Source of the DNA: Flavobacterium ranwuense
GTDB lineage: Bacteria; Bacteroidota; Bacteroidia; Flavobacteriales; Flavobacteriaceae
Assembly: GCF_004349315.1 (NCBI RefSeq)
Contig: NZ_SMLH01000005.1
Location: forward strand, 124,001-188,000
Reading direction: 5' to 3'
Length of the DNA stretch: 64,000 bases
Shown here: piece after piece, positions 1-9,046 of the stretch
How positions within the stretch are numbered: the stretch's first letter is position 1
Layout of the letters: each line of letters starts with the position of its first letter
Made by a program: the position numbers and the translations under genes
Notes under the pieces: model-generated
Database searches by the model: none
What the model saw: only the letters and a program-made list of their open reading frames with translations
What the model was told of the DNA's origin: nothing

Positions 1-227
1 TGCAGTTAGACAAACCCGAAATTGAACTTGCCAGATTACTTTATCCGCTATTTTCCCCTACCAAGCAATGGGAAATAGAAGGCGAAGTAAGAAACATAGT
101 GTTTCCAACTGGTCATGCTTTATTTGGGAATGATCTTTACATCTATTATGGTGTAGCTGATAAGCATGTTGCCGTAGCAAAATTAGACATCAACGAATTG
201 CTTCTTGAATTGAGAAAACAATGTTAG
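1..227 (+). CDS. GH130 family glycosidase/phosphorylase, C-terminal fragment
   Basis: Only the last 74 codons are present, read in the frame starting at base 3 and ending in TAG at 225-227. The tail contains FPTGHALFGNDLYIYYGVAD, which resembles the closing blade of five-bladed GH130 beta-mannoside phosphorylases, where an IYYGAAD-type strand is typical. GH130 enzymes phosphorolyse beta-mannosides to mannose 1-phosphate in the cytoplasm. The glycosyltransferase gene begins 10 bp downstream on the same strand, so the two are probably one operon for mannoside turnover or synthesis. The substrate linkage cannot be judged from this fragment, and the catalytic Asp lies outside the window. Confidence 0.75.
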   Translation, partial: QLDKPEIELARLLYPLFSPTKQWEIEGEVRNIVFPTGHALFGNDLYIYYGVADKHVAVAKLDINELLLELRKQC

Positions 228-237
228 CAAAAGCGCC

Positions 238-2460
238 ATGAAACTCCAAAAAGGAATAAAAATGTTAATTGTAAGTTCGTATCCGCCAAGAGAATGCGGT
301 ATAGCAACTTTTTCAAATGATATTGTAAATGCAGTGAAAATTGTTTTTGGAGATACATTACCGGTTGAGGTATGCGCTTTGCAGAATAGTGAACAACACT
401 TTGAATATAATAATGAAGTAAGCTATATTTTACCTGTTAATTCATTGAAACATTACCGGATGGTTGCCGAAAAAATAAATGAACGAAACGACATCGCATT
501 GGTTTGCATTCAACATGAATTTGGTCTTTTTAGAGGCGAATACGGCGATTATGTTCTCTCTTTCATACTAGCTCTAAACAAACCAATTGTTACTATTTTT
601 CATACCGTGCTACCGAATCCGGATGAAAAAAGAAAGAAAATAGTTCATGCTATAGCTGATTTATCCGATCGAATCATTGTACTCACCAAAAACTCACAGA
701 CTATTTTGACTACTAATTACGGTGTTGAGGAAACCAAAACAATTGTAATTCCACATGGCAATCACAATGTATTATGGGAACAAAAAAATACTCTAAAGAA
801 CACTTATGATTTCTCGGATAAAATAGTGATGTCCACATTTGGTTTAATCAGTCAAAATAAAGGTATCGAAACCGTATTACAAGCTTTACCTGAAATTGTT
901 AAAAAAAATCCCGAAGTAATTTTTCTGGTAATTGGGAAAACACATCCTGAAATAATTCGTCAAGAGGGAGAAATATATCGCGACAGTCTTATCAATTTAG
1001 TACAAGAACTTCATCTGGAAAATAATGTTATCTTCATTAATGAATACCTACAGTTGTCTCAATTACTGGAATATCTAACTCTATCAGACATCTATTTATT
1101 CTCTTCCAAAGATCCTAATCAAGCAGTAAGCGGTACTTTTGCTTATGCCATGAGTTGCGGTTGTACTGTTATTTCTACTCCAATACCGCATGCTGTTGAA
1201 GCATTAGTAAATGGCAACGGAATACTCTTGAATAGTTTCGAAAACTCCGAAGAATTTAAAAACGCAATAGTATACTTGATTGAAAATAAAGAGGAACGAA
1301 TAGCGATGGGTAAGAATGCATTTTCTTTGTCACACGCCACTAACTGGGAAAATATAGCCATTCAATACCGATTACTTTTTGACCAATTAACCAATCGAGA
1401 AGAAGATTTAAGATTCAATTTCCCTCCCATAAAACTAGACCATATCAAAAAACTCACTACTGATTTTGGAATACTTCAGTTTTCAAAATTCAGCCAGCCC
1501 GATCCTGAGTCGGGTTACACATTAGATGATAATGCCAGAGCACTGATTAATATGGTCCTGTATAACAAAGTTTTTCCAGACAACAATACCTTAAAATTAG
1601 CAAATATATATCTGAATTTTATAGAAGGCATTCAACGAAACAACGGCTGGTTTGATAACTACAAAGATTTTGACCATCAATTAACCAAACAAAATGAAGA
1701 AGTAAATCTTGAAGATGCCAACGGTAGAGCGCTATGGAGTTTAGGAACGGTAATTTCCCACAGGGACTCCTTACCTTTAGAAATGATTTGCCAGGCGGTA
1801 AAATGTTGGGACAAAGCCATAAAAAGAATTGACGATATTAAATCCCCAAGAGCAATAGCCTATGCTTTGAAAGGGCTGTATTTCTATCATTCTATTTATA
1901 AAGACGAAGAGATAAAGTCCCATATTGAGAAGCTTGCCGATGAACTTTTGCGCCACTATAATATCAATTCAGCAGAAAATTGGTGCTGGTACGAGGATTA
2001 CATGACTTATGCAAATAACGTTTTGCCCGAAGCCATGATGTACAGTTATTTAGTTACAAAAAATCCTAAGTACAAAAAAATTGCGGCAATCACATTTGAT
2101 TTTCTTCTTTCTCATTATTTTATGAAAGGACAACTAAAAGTAATCTCAAACAGAGGTTGGTTTAAGAAAGAAAATGAAAGGGTTTTCTATGGGGAACAAC
2201 CTATAGAAGTGGCTACTACAATCCTTGCATTGGATTTATTTTATGAAGTCACCCGAAACAAAAAATACAAAGATCAGCTTAAACTGGCTTTCATTTGGTT
2301 TTTAGGAAATAATCATTTGAAACAAATTATGTACAATCCAGAAAACGGATCATCTTATGATGGATTAGAGGACAAACATATCAATATCAATCAAGGAGCT
2401 GAATCTACCTTATGCTATTTTAAAGCAAGATTAATAATGGAAAAATATTCTGATAACTGA
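238..2460 (+). CDS. Two-domain GT4 glycosyltransferase with C-terminal alpha/alpha-barrel-like domain
   Basis: Residues 1 to about 385 form a GT-B glycosyltransferase of family 4. There is a PPRECGIATF loop near residues 16-25, an HEFGLF segment, a second Rossmann half beginning at STFGLISQNKG, and a GTFAYAMSCG nucleotide-sugar binding region. Residues of about 395 to 735 are a second, mostly helical region with GYTLDDNARAL, NGWFDNY and EDANGRALW motifs, reminiscent of six-hairpin (alpha/alpha)6 glycosidases. The fusion gives 740 aa, about twice a plain GT4. It follows the GH130 fragment by 10 bp, so it probably transfers mannose or a related sugar in the cytoplasm. Acceptor and donor are not determined. 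An internal ATG at codon 9 is an alternative start. Confidence 0.8.
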   Translation: MKLQKGIKMLIVSSYPPRECGIATFSNDIVNAVKIVFGDTLPVEVCALQNSEQHFEYNNEVSYILPVNSLKHYRMVAEKINERNDIALVCIQHEFGLFRGEYGDYVLSFILALNKPIVTIFHTVLPNPDEKRKKIVHAIADLSDRIIVLTKNSQTILTTNYGVEETKTIVIPHGNHNVLWEQKNTLKNTYDFSDKIVMSTFGLISQNKGIETVLQALPEIVKKNPEVIFLVIGKTHPEIIRQEGEIYRDSLINLVQELHLENNVIFINEYLQLSQLLEYLTLSDIYLFSSKDPNQAVSGTFAYAMSCGCTVISTPIPHAVEALVNGNGILLNSFENSEEFKNAIVYLIENKEERIAMGKNAFSLSHATNWENIAIQYRLLFDQLTNREEDLRFNFPPIKLDHIKKLTTDFGILQFSKFSQPDPESGYTLDDNARALINMVLYNKVFPDNNTLKLANIYLNFIEGIQRNNGWFDNYKDFDHQLTKQNEEVNLEDANGRALWSLGTVISHRDSLPLEMICQAVKCWDKAIKRIDDIKSPRAIAYALKGLYFYHSIYKDEEIKSHIEKLADELLRHYNINSAENWCWYEDYMTYANNVLPEAMMYSYLVTKNPKYKKIAAITFDFLLSHYFMKGQLKVISNRGWFKKENERVFYGEQPIEVATTILALDLFYEVTRNKKYKDQLKLAFIWFLGNNHLKQIMYNPENGSSYDGLEDKHININQGAESTLCYFKARLIMEKYSDN

Positions 2461-2512
2461 TATTTGAATTTTAGTGAGAAATCGATTTAATCATCAAAAA
2501 AAATCCATTATT

Positions 2513-3592
2513 TTACTTTCGTGAAATACGAGTTTTTGATTTTCGAATTTGATTTTCGGCTTTATGACGCAATTCTTCGTCATGCAAAAACCATCCTGCA
2601 ATAGCGCCAATACAACTTCCCAGAAAAATATCCATAAAGCGGACAGAAATTAAAGTAGTAGCATCAACGACCATCGCGCTGCCAGCTTCAGCCAAAAACA
2701 AAGTCAATGGCGTAATAAAAACAACTGCCAAGCCATAATGTCTCACTATCAACATTTCAATTATAAATTGCAGTACTATTATACAAATACAAATAGTCAA
2801 AGGTGTCATTTTGAACAATAACAACAACCACGCAAGTCCCAGACCAACAAAAGTTCCCAAAACACGTTGAAAACTCCGTTGCCATACATGTTTAAAACTG
2901 GCGCCCTGCATTACAGCTGCACACGATATAGGGAGCCAATACGGGTTTTCTAATTCAAGTAAATGACCTGTGATCAGTGATGAAAATATAAAAAATCCCA
3001 CAATAACGGATTCAAAAAGAGTCGTATCATTATTTTTTTTAATAACAATTAACTCCTTTTTTGGCGGATATTTTTTAGTGCTATATAAACTATAAAATAA
3101 GGCAAGTGTACAAGCTAGCATAGCTCCCATTCCAATTAATCCAACACGAATGGGAATAGTCGCCAAATTAAATGGCATACAACTGGCTAGGGAAGCAATC
3201 ATGATAAAAAAGAAACTTCCAGGAGGTTTCATTCTAAAGTAATTAACGACCCAATGCACACTGATGGCAAAGAAACCCAAAACCACAGAGGAGACTATGG
3301 GGTTAAAACTAAAACAAACCCCTATAAAGAAGGAAATCATAAAACCAAACGAACAAGCCAATAGTGTAATCATTCGGCGAGCTACAGTAGTTAAAGGCAT
3401 ATACAAAATAACAAGTCCTGCAATACAAGATAATATTCCATAATCAAGCCGGTCAAAATAATAACCAATGAGCAACGGTATTCCAACGCATAATGATGCT
3501 AAAACAGGAATATGCCAAAGTCGCTCTGTTTTTTTTAATTCAAACAGTGCCTTAATTTCACTAATAAACAGTATTTTTAAATTATCATTCAC
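2513..3592 (-). CDS. FUSC family inner-membrane protein
   Basis: The 359-aa product has two blocks of hydrophobic helices (about residues 28-170 and 190-335) separated by a Lys-rich cytoplasmic stretch (KKYPPKKELIVIKKNN). The second block carries NPYWLPISCAAVMQGASFKHVWQRSFQRVLGTFVG, written here only to place the Trp, Arg and GT residues typical of FUSC/YccS-like proteins. Family members are linked to efflux of aromatic acids, but many have no known substrate. This protein is about half the length of the usual FUSC pump. It follows the cysteine desulfurase gene by 16 bp on the same strand, so the two are probably co-transcribed. Confidence 0.75.
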   Translation of the reverse strand: MNDNLKILFISEIKALFELKKTERLWHIPVLASLCVGIPLLIGYYFDRLDYGILSCIAGLVILYMPLTTVARRMITLLACSFGFMISFFIGVCFSFNPIVSSVVLGFFAISVHWVVNYFRMKPPGSFFFIMIASLASCMPFNLATIPIRVGLIGMGAMLACTLALFYSLYSTKKYPPKKELIVIKKNNDTTLFESVIVGFFIFSSLITGHLLELENPYWLPISCAAVMQGASFKHVWQRSFQRVLGTFVGLGLAWLLLLFKMTPLTICICIIVLQFIIEMLIVRHYGLAVVFITPLTLFLAEAGSAMVVDATTLISVRFMDIFLGSCIGAIAGWFLHDEELRHKAENQIRKSKTRISRK

Positions 3593-3608
3593 CTGTTTAA
3601 GTTCTTTT

Positions 3609-4733
3609 TTAAATACTTTTCAAAGCTTCAATGAGTACATCAATATCCTCTTTTGTATTGTAATGGCTAAACGATATCCGCAAACTTGGTTTCTTCAAAT
3701 CTTCTATAGAAAGCATTTCGGCTAAAACATGTGAAGGTTTTATACTTCCGGATTGGCAGGCGCTTCCGCGAGAAACCGCAATTCCTTTCATGTCTAAATG
3801 AAATAATATCATCGCCGTTTTTGCTTCTGCAAAAGGCAATAGAACATTCAAAACAGTATAAAAGCCATCAGGATTTCCGTTAATTTTAAATTCCGGAAAT
3901 TCAATTTTGAGTTGGGCAATCAAATAGTTTTTCAGCTCAGCAATATGATTCTGCTCTGTTTCTAAATTGGTATAGGAAACTTCCAATGCTTTTGCCATAC
4001 CGGCGATTTGGTGCAATGCTTCGGTTCCGGCACGCAATCCTTTTTCTTGTTCTCCTCCAAAAAATAATGGTTGCAACCCAGAATTTTTTCGAATAAAAGC
4101 AAAACCAACACCTTTAGGTCCATGAAATTTATGCGCACTTGCCACAATAAAATCAACAGGAATAGTTTGCAAATCGATTGTAGTTTTTCCAATGGATTGT
4201 ACCGTATCAGAATGAAACAAGGTATTGTGTTCTTGACAAATGCGGCCTATTCGTTCCAAATCTAAAACGGTTCCGGTTTCATTATTCACGTGCATCAGGC
4301 TCACCAATGTTTTCTTTTCCTGAGAAAGTAACTCTACAAGATGTGTAATATCAACTTCTCCGTTTGGTTTAACATCCACATAATCAATTTGAATATCGTA
4401 TTCTTTTTCTAATACTAAAGCCGTGTATAAAACCGCATGATGCTCTATTTTACTGGTAATAATTCGTTTTACATGTAAATCTTTAACCGCAGAACGAAGA
4501 ATCCAATTGTTGGCTTCGGTACCACAGGATGTGAAAATAATTTCCTGCGCAGTCGCATTTAGATTCTTAGCTATAGATTTTCTGGAAAGTTCCAATATAC
4601 TTTTGGCGGCACGACCCAAACTATGCGTTGAAGATGGATTCCCATAATCTTCCGTCATTACTTTGGTCATTTCTTGGATCACTTCGGCACGAATAGCAGT
4701 TGTAGAAGCATTATCGAGATATACTTTTTTCAT
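3609..4733 (-). CDS. Cysteine desulfurase (NifS/IscS-like, class V aminotransferase)
   Basis: The 374-aa protein has the full class V aminotransferase fold. It shows the N-terminal YLDNASTT motif, EHHAVL with the PLP-stacking His, HSDTVQS, the PLP-binding Lys202 in SAHKFHGPKG, and the catalytic Cys326 in SRGSACQSGS. It takes sulfur from cysteine as an enzyme-bound persulfide for Fe-S clusters or tRNA thiolation. The long loop before the Cys resembles NifS/IscS (group I) rather than SufS. No IscU or transcriptional partner is adjacent; the neighbours are a FUSC protein downstream and a RarD-type permease upstream, so the specific acceptor is not shown by context. Confidence 0.88.
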   Translation of the reverse strand: MKKVYLDNASTTAIRAEVIQEMTKVMTEDYGNPSSTHSLGRAAKSILELSRKSIAKNLNATAQEIIFTSCGTEANNWILRSAVKDLHVKRIITSKIEHHAVLYTALVLEKEYDIQIDYVDVKPNGEVDITHLVELLSQEKKTLVSLMHVNNETGTVLDLERIGRICQEHNTLFHSDTVQSIGKTTIDLQTIPVDFIVASAHKFHGPKGVGFAFIRKNSGLQPLFFGGEQEKGLRAGTEALHQIAGMAKALEVSYTNLETEQNHIAELKNYLIAQLKIEFPEFKINGNPDGFYTVLNVLLPFAEAKTAMILFHLDMKGIAVSRGSACQSGSIKPSHVLAEMLSIEDLKKPSLRISFSHYNTKEDIDVLIEALKSI

Positions 4734-4751
4734 TTTTTGAAAATTATAAAA

Positions 4752-5693
4752 TTATTTTAAACCTTCTATTTCTGTTGAAATGCTCTTCGATTTTCTAGAA
4801 AAAATAAGCTTCTCATTAAAAACAATTATCGAAATCATAATCAGGAAATAGGAAAATAACTGGAGTGTGCTCACGTGTTCATGATAATAAAATATTGCCA
4901 ATAGAAACCCTAAAATTGGATTAATATATATCATAATCCCAACCGCAGATGAATTAATTCCTTTTAATGCATACAAGTTTAAAAACAACGGAATAATCGT
5001 AAAAAAGACTACGATTACTAGCAAACAGCTATAGAATAAGGATTCTGTGGGTAAATCTCCACTATAATTAGGATAAAAAGGAAGAAGAATTATTGCCGTA
5101 AAAACTAATTGAATAGTCAAAACAAGGAATTTATCCAATTCACTATTTTTTCGTTGACTCACTAAATACATCGCATAAGTAGCTGCCGTAATAAGGCTGT
5201 AAAAGATATCTTCAAAATGATTTAATGATAATAAAACACAGCTAAAGGTGCTTATCATTACTGCAAACCACTGCCATTTACTCAGTTTCTCTTTTAATAT
5301 AAAAAAAGCTAATATGGTGGTTAAAATTGGGCAGATCATATAAGCTAATGAAGCTGCTTTTACACTAACATGATTCATCACATAAATAAAGACAAACCAG
5401 TTTGAGGATAGAAATACGCCACCGCCAAGTGTCAACATAATAACACTTTGCTTTTGTTTTGCAGTCATCGTTTTGAAATGATCCCAATTTTGCAGCATTA
5501 TATTGCGTCGAAAAACAACATTAATAAGTACCATCAGCGCTACACTAAAAAACACACGGTAAAATAAAATATCTAACGAAGGATAATTGTGTAATGGTTT
5601 TAATGCTAAACTAAAAAAACCCCAGATAAAAAAGGCAGAAAAAGCAGCTAAATAATAGTTATTCGGTCTCATTATAATGTAAAATTTGCGCAA
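4752..5693 (-). CDS. rarD: EamA family transporter, RarD type
   Basis: This is a polytopic membrane protein of about ten hydrophobic helices with two EamA repeats, opening with AFFIWGFFSLALKPLHNYPS, close to the RarD start WGFFPLYWK-type signature. RarD was first noted with chloramphenicol sensitivity; its physiological substrate is uncertain. The listed start gives 313 aa, but the second Met (codon 8, MRPNNYYL) fits RarD homologues better, which would move the start to 5672. The gene lies 18 bp upstream of the cysteine desulfurase on the same strand, so the three leftward genes may form one transcript. Confidence 0.75.
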   Translation of the reverse strand: MRKFYIIMRPNNYYLAAFSAFFIWGFFSLALKPLHNYPSLDILFYRVFFSVALMVLINVVFRRNIMLQNWDHFKTMTAKQKQSVIMLTLGGGVFLSSNWFVFIYVMNHVSVKAASLAYMICPILTTILAFFILKEKLSKWQWFAVMISTFSCVLLSLNHFEDIFYSLITAATYAMYLVSQRKNSELDKFLVLTIQLVFTAIILLPFYPNYSGDLPTESLFYSCLLVIVVFFTIIPLFLNLYALKGINSSAVGIMIYINPILGFLLAIFYYHEHVSTLQLFSYFLIMISIIVFNEKLIFSRKSKSISTEIEGLK

Positions 5694-5876
5694 AGATAAT
5701 GATTTCTATCCGCTTTGAATTCATGTAATAGCAGCAAAACAATAAAGCACACGCTATTATATTCACCTCACTATTTAAAATTTAAAAACCCAATATCCTG
5801 TTAAATAATCTATTTTTAAAGGGGAATGCAATTGGAACAAATTAAAAATTCTATTTTTGTTACAAATACTATAAAA

Positions 5877-6821
5877 ATGAAAAGAGTTGTAAGCCTACTG
5901 GTTTTTGCGTTACTATTAAACGGTTGTGATGATGGTGATTTAATTCAAGAAGACATTAGTTTTGAAGATGTTGCCGCACAAAATTGCACGACAAATAACA
6001 TCATCTACAAACTGAAAGATAGTGAAGCCCTTATTCTTGAAGTTGCCGGATTTACTTTTCCAACCGAAACTAAATCCCAAGAATTAGACATTAACGCCTC
6101 AAATCGTGTACTGTATCGCTTTTACAACGGAGCAGTAACTTCTTCTACCATTTGTGAAACCATTCCGCCGGCTACGCCAATTGTTGTGGATCAATGGACC
6201 ACTTCCGGTGGAAAAATAGTTATTAACACTACTGCCATTAAAACCGCAAATACAACGGATAACAGCACTAAAATCACAGGTTACAATCATAATATCACCT
6301 TCAAAAATATCACATTTGTAAAAAGTAACGGGACACAAGTTTACGAAACATTCCCTTTTGGCGACTATATAATTAGCGCTTCTCCTTTGCCTTTTGCATT
6401 CAATAAGACTCTTGAACAATGCCCGACTACTAAACAATTATATGATTATAACAGTAATGAAGCACTTATTCTAGACATTGATGCAGCTTTAATTGTTAAT
6501 CAAGCGACACCGCTAAATACCCCAAGAACTGGATTGATAAGCGACACAAAAAACAAACTTACGTATCGATTATTCTCCGGTTTACTAACTGGCGCATATT
6601 TTTGCAACACTACTTTTCCGGCAACTCCTGAAGTTAGCGAAGAATGGATTGCAGTGGCTGGAGTGGCAAACGAAAGCGGAATTGTGGAAGTAACAACTAC
6701 CACTTTGGGAGCTGGTTTTAAACACACCGTTGTTCTTAAAAAAGCAAAAATGAAGAAAGGAAGCAGTGATTTTATTTTGGGTGATAATTACATTTATGGT
6801 GAATTATTGACCACTAATTAA
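5877..6821 (+). CDS. Lipoprotein with internal tandem duplication
   Basis: I start it at the ATG at 5877 and not at the upstream ATG at 5826. The later start gives a clean lipoprotein signal, MKRVVSLLVFALLLNGC, with the lipidated Cys at residue 17. The mature protein (about 298 aa) consists of two related halves. The first begins near AAQNCTTNNIIYKLKDSEALILEV and the second near LEQCPTTKQLYDYNSNEALILDI. Each continues with a LTYRLF/VLYRFY strand, a C-x4-PATP motif and an EEWxxxxG/VDQWxxxGG strand, which suggests two beta-sandwich repeats. It is probably an outer-membrane lipoprotein of unknown function, transcribed alone. Confidence 0.7.
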   Translation: MKRVVSLLVFALLLNGCDDGDLIQEDISFEDVAAQNCTTNNIIYKLKDSEALILEVAGFTFPTETKSQELDINASNRVLYRFYNGAVTSSTICETIPPATPIVVDQWTTSGGKIVINTTAIKTANTTDNSTKITGYNHNITFKNITFVKSNGTQVYETFPFGDYIISASPLPFAFNKTLEQCPTTKQLYDYNSNEALILDIDAALIVNQATPLNTPRTGLISDTKNKLTYRLFSGLLTGAYFCNTTFPATPEVSEEWIAVAGVANESGIVEVTTTTLGAGFKHTVVLKKAKMKKGSSDFILGDNYIYGELLTTN

Positions 6822-6848
6822 TCTCAAATAAGACATAAAATTAGAGGC

Positions 6849-6937
6849 GAAAAACAATTGTTTTTCAGTCCAAAAAAAGGTCCAGTTTTTAAGCAGTTTT
6901 CATTAGAAAATTAACTTAAAAATCGGACCTTTTTTTT
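6849..6937. terminator. Palindrome plus nested hairpin terminator
   Basis: An 18-bp perfect palindrome (6849-6866) is followed by a long nested hairpin. The outer arms AAAAAAAGGTCC (from 6872) and GGACCTTTTTTT (to about 6936) enclose an inner TTTTTAAG/CTTAAAAA pair. The A-run and T-run allow termination in both directions between the convergent lipoprotein and Smr genes. Confidence 0.75.
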
Positions 6938-6962
6938 GAGCTTTAAAAAATCAAAATAAAGC

Positions 6963-7514
6963 TTACATGGCACTTTGCTTGATAAAAACTTCTGTTGCTC
7001 CTTGACCATATTTTTGATAATTCCCTTCTTGAAAAGCAATGTTATCATAACGCCCTAATAAAAAATCCAGCTCTGCTTTTAGGATTCCTTCACCCACGCC
7101 GTGAATAAAAACAATCTTTGGAATGCGATTGCGAATAGCAAATTCTATGTGACGTTTTGCCGTTTCGGTCTGCAAAGTCAGAATGTCATAATTCGACATT
7201 CCGCGTTTGTTTGGCACCAGCTTTTCGATGTGTAAATCAAACTCCGGAGCCGGAATTTCGTGCTTTGATTTCTTTTCTTTAACAAAACTTCGAGGTTTTG
7301 GAATCTCTTTTTCTTTCGAAACTTCACTTACATTAATTCTTCTGATAGAATCTAGTAAGTTACTGGAATCGTTTATTTTAATCAATTCGTTGACAAAAAA
7401 TGTCATCGTAAATCCATCCTCTGTTTCTATCGTAACCTGCTTCTCTTTGACTGATAACACTACTCCATTCATCGCTTCGTCAAGCACTGAAACCTTATCT
7501 CCTTTGTTAAACAT
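6963..7514 (-). CDS. Smr (small MutS-related) domain protein
   Basis: The product starts MFNKGDKVSVLDE at 7514. The longer frame back to 7556 would overlap the upstream gene further, and homologues begin with a short KOW-like beta domain. About residues 1-60 form this small beta domain (VLDEAMNGVVLSVKEKQV). A Ser/Lys-rich linker follows, then a C-terminal Smr domain of about 80 residues with the EFDLHIEKL (the DxH position), HGVGEGILKAEL (HGxG) and GATEVFI motifs. Smr domains bind or nick branched nucleic acid. Its start codon overlaps the end of the small membrane-protein gene upstream, so the two are translationally coupled. Confidence 0.85.
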   Translation of the reverse strand: MFNKGDKVSVLDEAMNGVVLSVKEKQVTIETEDGFTMTFFVNELIKINDSSNLLDSIRRINVSEVSKEKEIPKPRSFVKEKKSKHEIPAPEFDLHIEKLVPNKRGMSNYDILTLQTETAKRHIEFAIRNRIPKIVFIHGVGEGILKAELDFLLGRYDNIAFQEGNYQKYGQGATEVFIKQSAM

Positions 7515-7689
7515 TTTCGTCTTCTTTATCTTGATTTTTACTTGGCGTTTTAGCACTCAATTGCATCATTCCCATCATAAAAACTACAATTGCAATTACC
7601 ATTATATATACATTTTTTTCGGCACTCACCTGCTCGTATAAAGCAACAGTTATTGCTACAACCATTATTGGAATTATAAACTTTCTCAT
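7507..7689 (-). CDS. Small two-helix membrane protein
   Basis: A 60-aa protein with two predicted membrane helices (about residues 4-18 and 27-46), ending in a charged tail (KTPSKNQDKEDENV). Its last codons overlap the start of the Smr gene by 8 bp, which argues that both are real and co-translated. I do not recognise a named family. It may be a membrane component that accompanies the Smr protein, but only the gene order suggests this. Confidence 0.6.
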   Translation of the reverse strand: MRKFIIPIMVVAITVALYEQVSAEKNVYIMVIAIVVFMMGMMQLSAKTPSKNQDKEDENV

Positions 7690-7790
7690 CTTTTTTAATA
7701 TCAGTTTTCAAAAGTAATGAATTTAAAATTGCATCAATTATTATCGCAACCGTTTCTTATTTTTTCGTAAAATTGTAAAAAGAAAAACCA

Positions 7791-8069
7791 TTGGATTTAG
7801 AAAAATACATGCTCCCCTGTTTAAGCAAAACACTCTTTGGAATGGAGTGTTTGGGTTGTGGTTTTCAGAGAGGATTTTTACTGTTTTTACGGGGTGATTT
7901 TGGAGGTGCTTTTAAGATGTATCCAGCCATTTTTACCACGCTGTTATTTCTGGGAATTCTGGGTTTTAATTTTATCGATAAAAACAGAAACTACAAAAAA
8001 CTCATCATTGGTTCCGCAATTTTAAATGGTGTTTTTATGATTGTGGGTTATTATTTTAAGCACTACTAA
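7791..8069 (+). CDS. DUF2752 domain protein
   Basis: The 92-aa protein has the DUF2752 signature, a Cys-x-GCG-type motif (GMECLGCGFQRG) followed by a GDFGGAFKMYPA loop and two membrane helices (about residues 45-61 and 68-86). Function is unknown. The start used is TTG at 7791, because DUF2752 proteins usually include residues upstream of YMLPC; an ATG at 7809 is the alternative. It is divergent from the small membrane-protein gene and convergent with the DUF1003 gene. Confidence 0.75.
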   Translation: MDLEKYMLPCLSKTLFGMECLGCGFQRGFLLFLRGDFGGAFKMYPAIFTTLLFLGILGFNFIDKNRNYKKLIIGSAILNGVFMIVGYYFKHY

Positions 8070-8103
8070 TGAGTTGTTTTTTTGACTTTTTGAAACATAA
8101 ATA

Positions 8104-8802
8104 TTATTTGATTCGAGTCAAAATATCATTCATCATTTCGATTTGTACTTTTTGAATTTCTATTAATTCTTCTTGTTGATGCATAATCAAATGATCCAGT
8201 TTTTCATGAAGCATTCTGATTTCAAGTTCTGATTTCAGATTAATCATATAATCTTTTTTGGCTCTATCCCTGTCCTTTTCTTCCTGACGATTTTGACTCA
8301 TCATAATCACCGGAGCTTGAAGTGCGGCAAGACAAGACAAAATTAGATTCAGCAAAATAAATGGATACGGATCAAATCCTTTATTCATCAGAATATAAAT
8401 ATTGGCCAAAATCCACAACAAAATAAATACACCGAAGAGAATGATAAATTTCCAGCTTCCGCCAAAAGCAGCAACTTTATCCGCAACTTTTTGACCCACT
8501 GTACGAACTCCAATTTCATCTTCAACAACACTCACTAAAGACTTATCTTGGTTTAAAGATCCAATTACCTTTGTTTCCAGATTCGACAACTCCCCTATTT
8601 CGACTACTAAATAATTAGATATGTATTTCTCCCGATACATATTCAACTCCCCAATTGCTAAGCACTTACCCCCATCAAAATCAGGATAATCCTTTTGTAT
8701 TAGTGCCAGAATTGGGTTTCTGATTGATTTAGCAATAATTTTATCCGCTATTGAAAATTCTTTTTGGGAAATATCACTTATAAAAGTAGTCTTGGATTTC
8801 AT
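8104..8802 (-). CDS. DUF1003 membrane protein
   Basis: The 232-aa protein has an N-terminal soluble region, then the DUF1003 core: GVRTVGQKVADKVAAFGGSW followed by two membrane helices (about residues 115-133 and 142-163) and QNRQEEKDRDRAKKDYMIN. The C-terminal part is predicted coiled coil (EIRMLHEKLDHLIMHQQEE). DUF1003 has no assigned biochemical role, though some members sit near magnesium/cobalt transporters. It is a single-gene unit convergent with the DUF2752 gene. Confidence 0.8.
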   Translation of the reverse strand: MKSKTTFISDISQKEFSIADKIIAKSIRNPILALIQKDYPDFDGGKCLAIGELNMYREKYISNYLVVEIGELSNLETKVIGSLNQDKSLVSVVEDEIGVRTVGQKVADKVAAFGGSWKFIILFGVFILLWILANIYILMNKGFDPYPFILLNLILSCLAALQAPVIMMSQNRQEEKDRDRAKKDYMINLKSELEIRMLHEKLDHLIMHQQEELIEIQKVQIEMMNDILTRIK

Positions 8803-9020
8803 AGTTAATTATTTATTGGCTAATTTAAAAAAACACTTTCACCAAAACTAATAATTGGTTCCTATACATTGAAAATAAAATAGATACACAACAGCTTTTT
8901 CATCTTAAAAAATTTAAAACAGCAATAATCATTGCTTTTAATATCAATTTATTTAACAAAAGTGTCTAAATAAACACCATAGCTTTATGTTTAAGAAATA
9001 AATAATTCAAAATAGTTCAA
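8803..9020. other. AT-rich intergenic region upstream of the cysM leader
   Basis: This is the spacer between the divergent DUF1003 and cysM units. I saw no ORF, hairpin or repeat in it beyond AT-rich sequence; the recognisable elements begin with the promoter at 9021. Confidence 0.6.
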
Positions 9021-9029
9021 TATCTTTGC
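9021..9029 (+). promoter_or_regulatory. Bacteroidota -7 promoter element for the leader and cysM
   Basis: TATCTTTGC matches the TAnnTTTGC element exactly. It would place the transcript start near 9033-9036, about a dozen bases before the leader ATG at 9047. No clear -33 TTTG is visible at the usual spacing. Confidence 0.7.
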
Positions 9030-9046
9030 AGTTCTTTTTAAAACCT

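Noticed and set aside
6849-6866. 18-bp perfect palindrome as an operator
   Set aside because: It lies just downstream of a stop codon and next to a terminator between convergent genes, so an operator role is unlikely.
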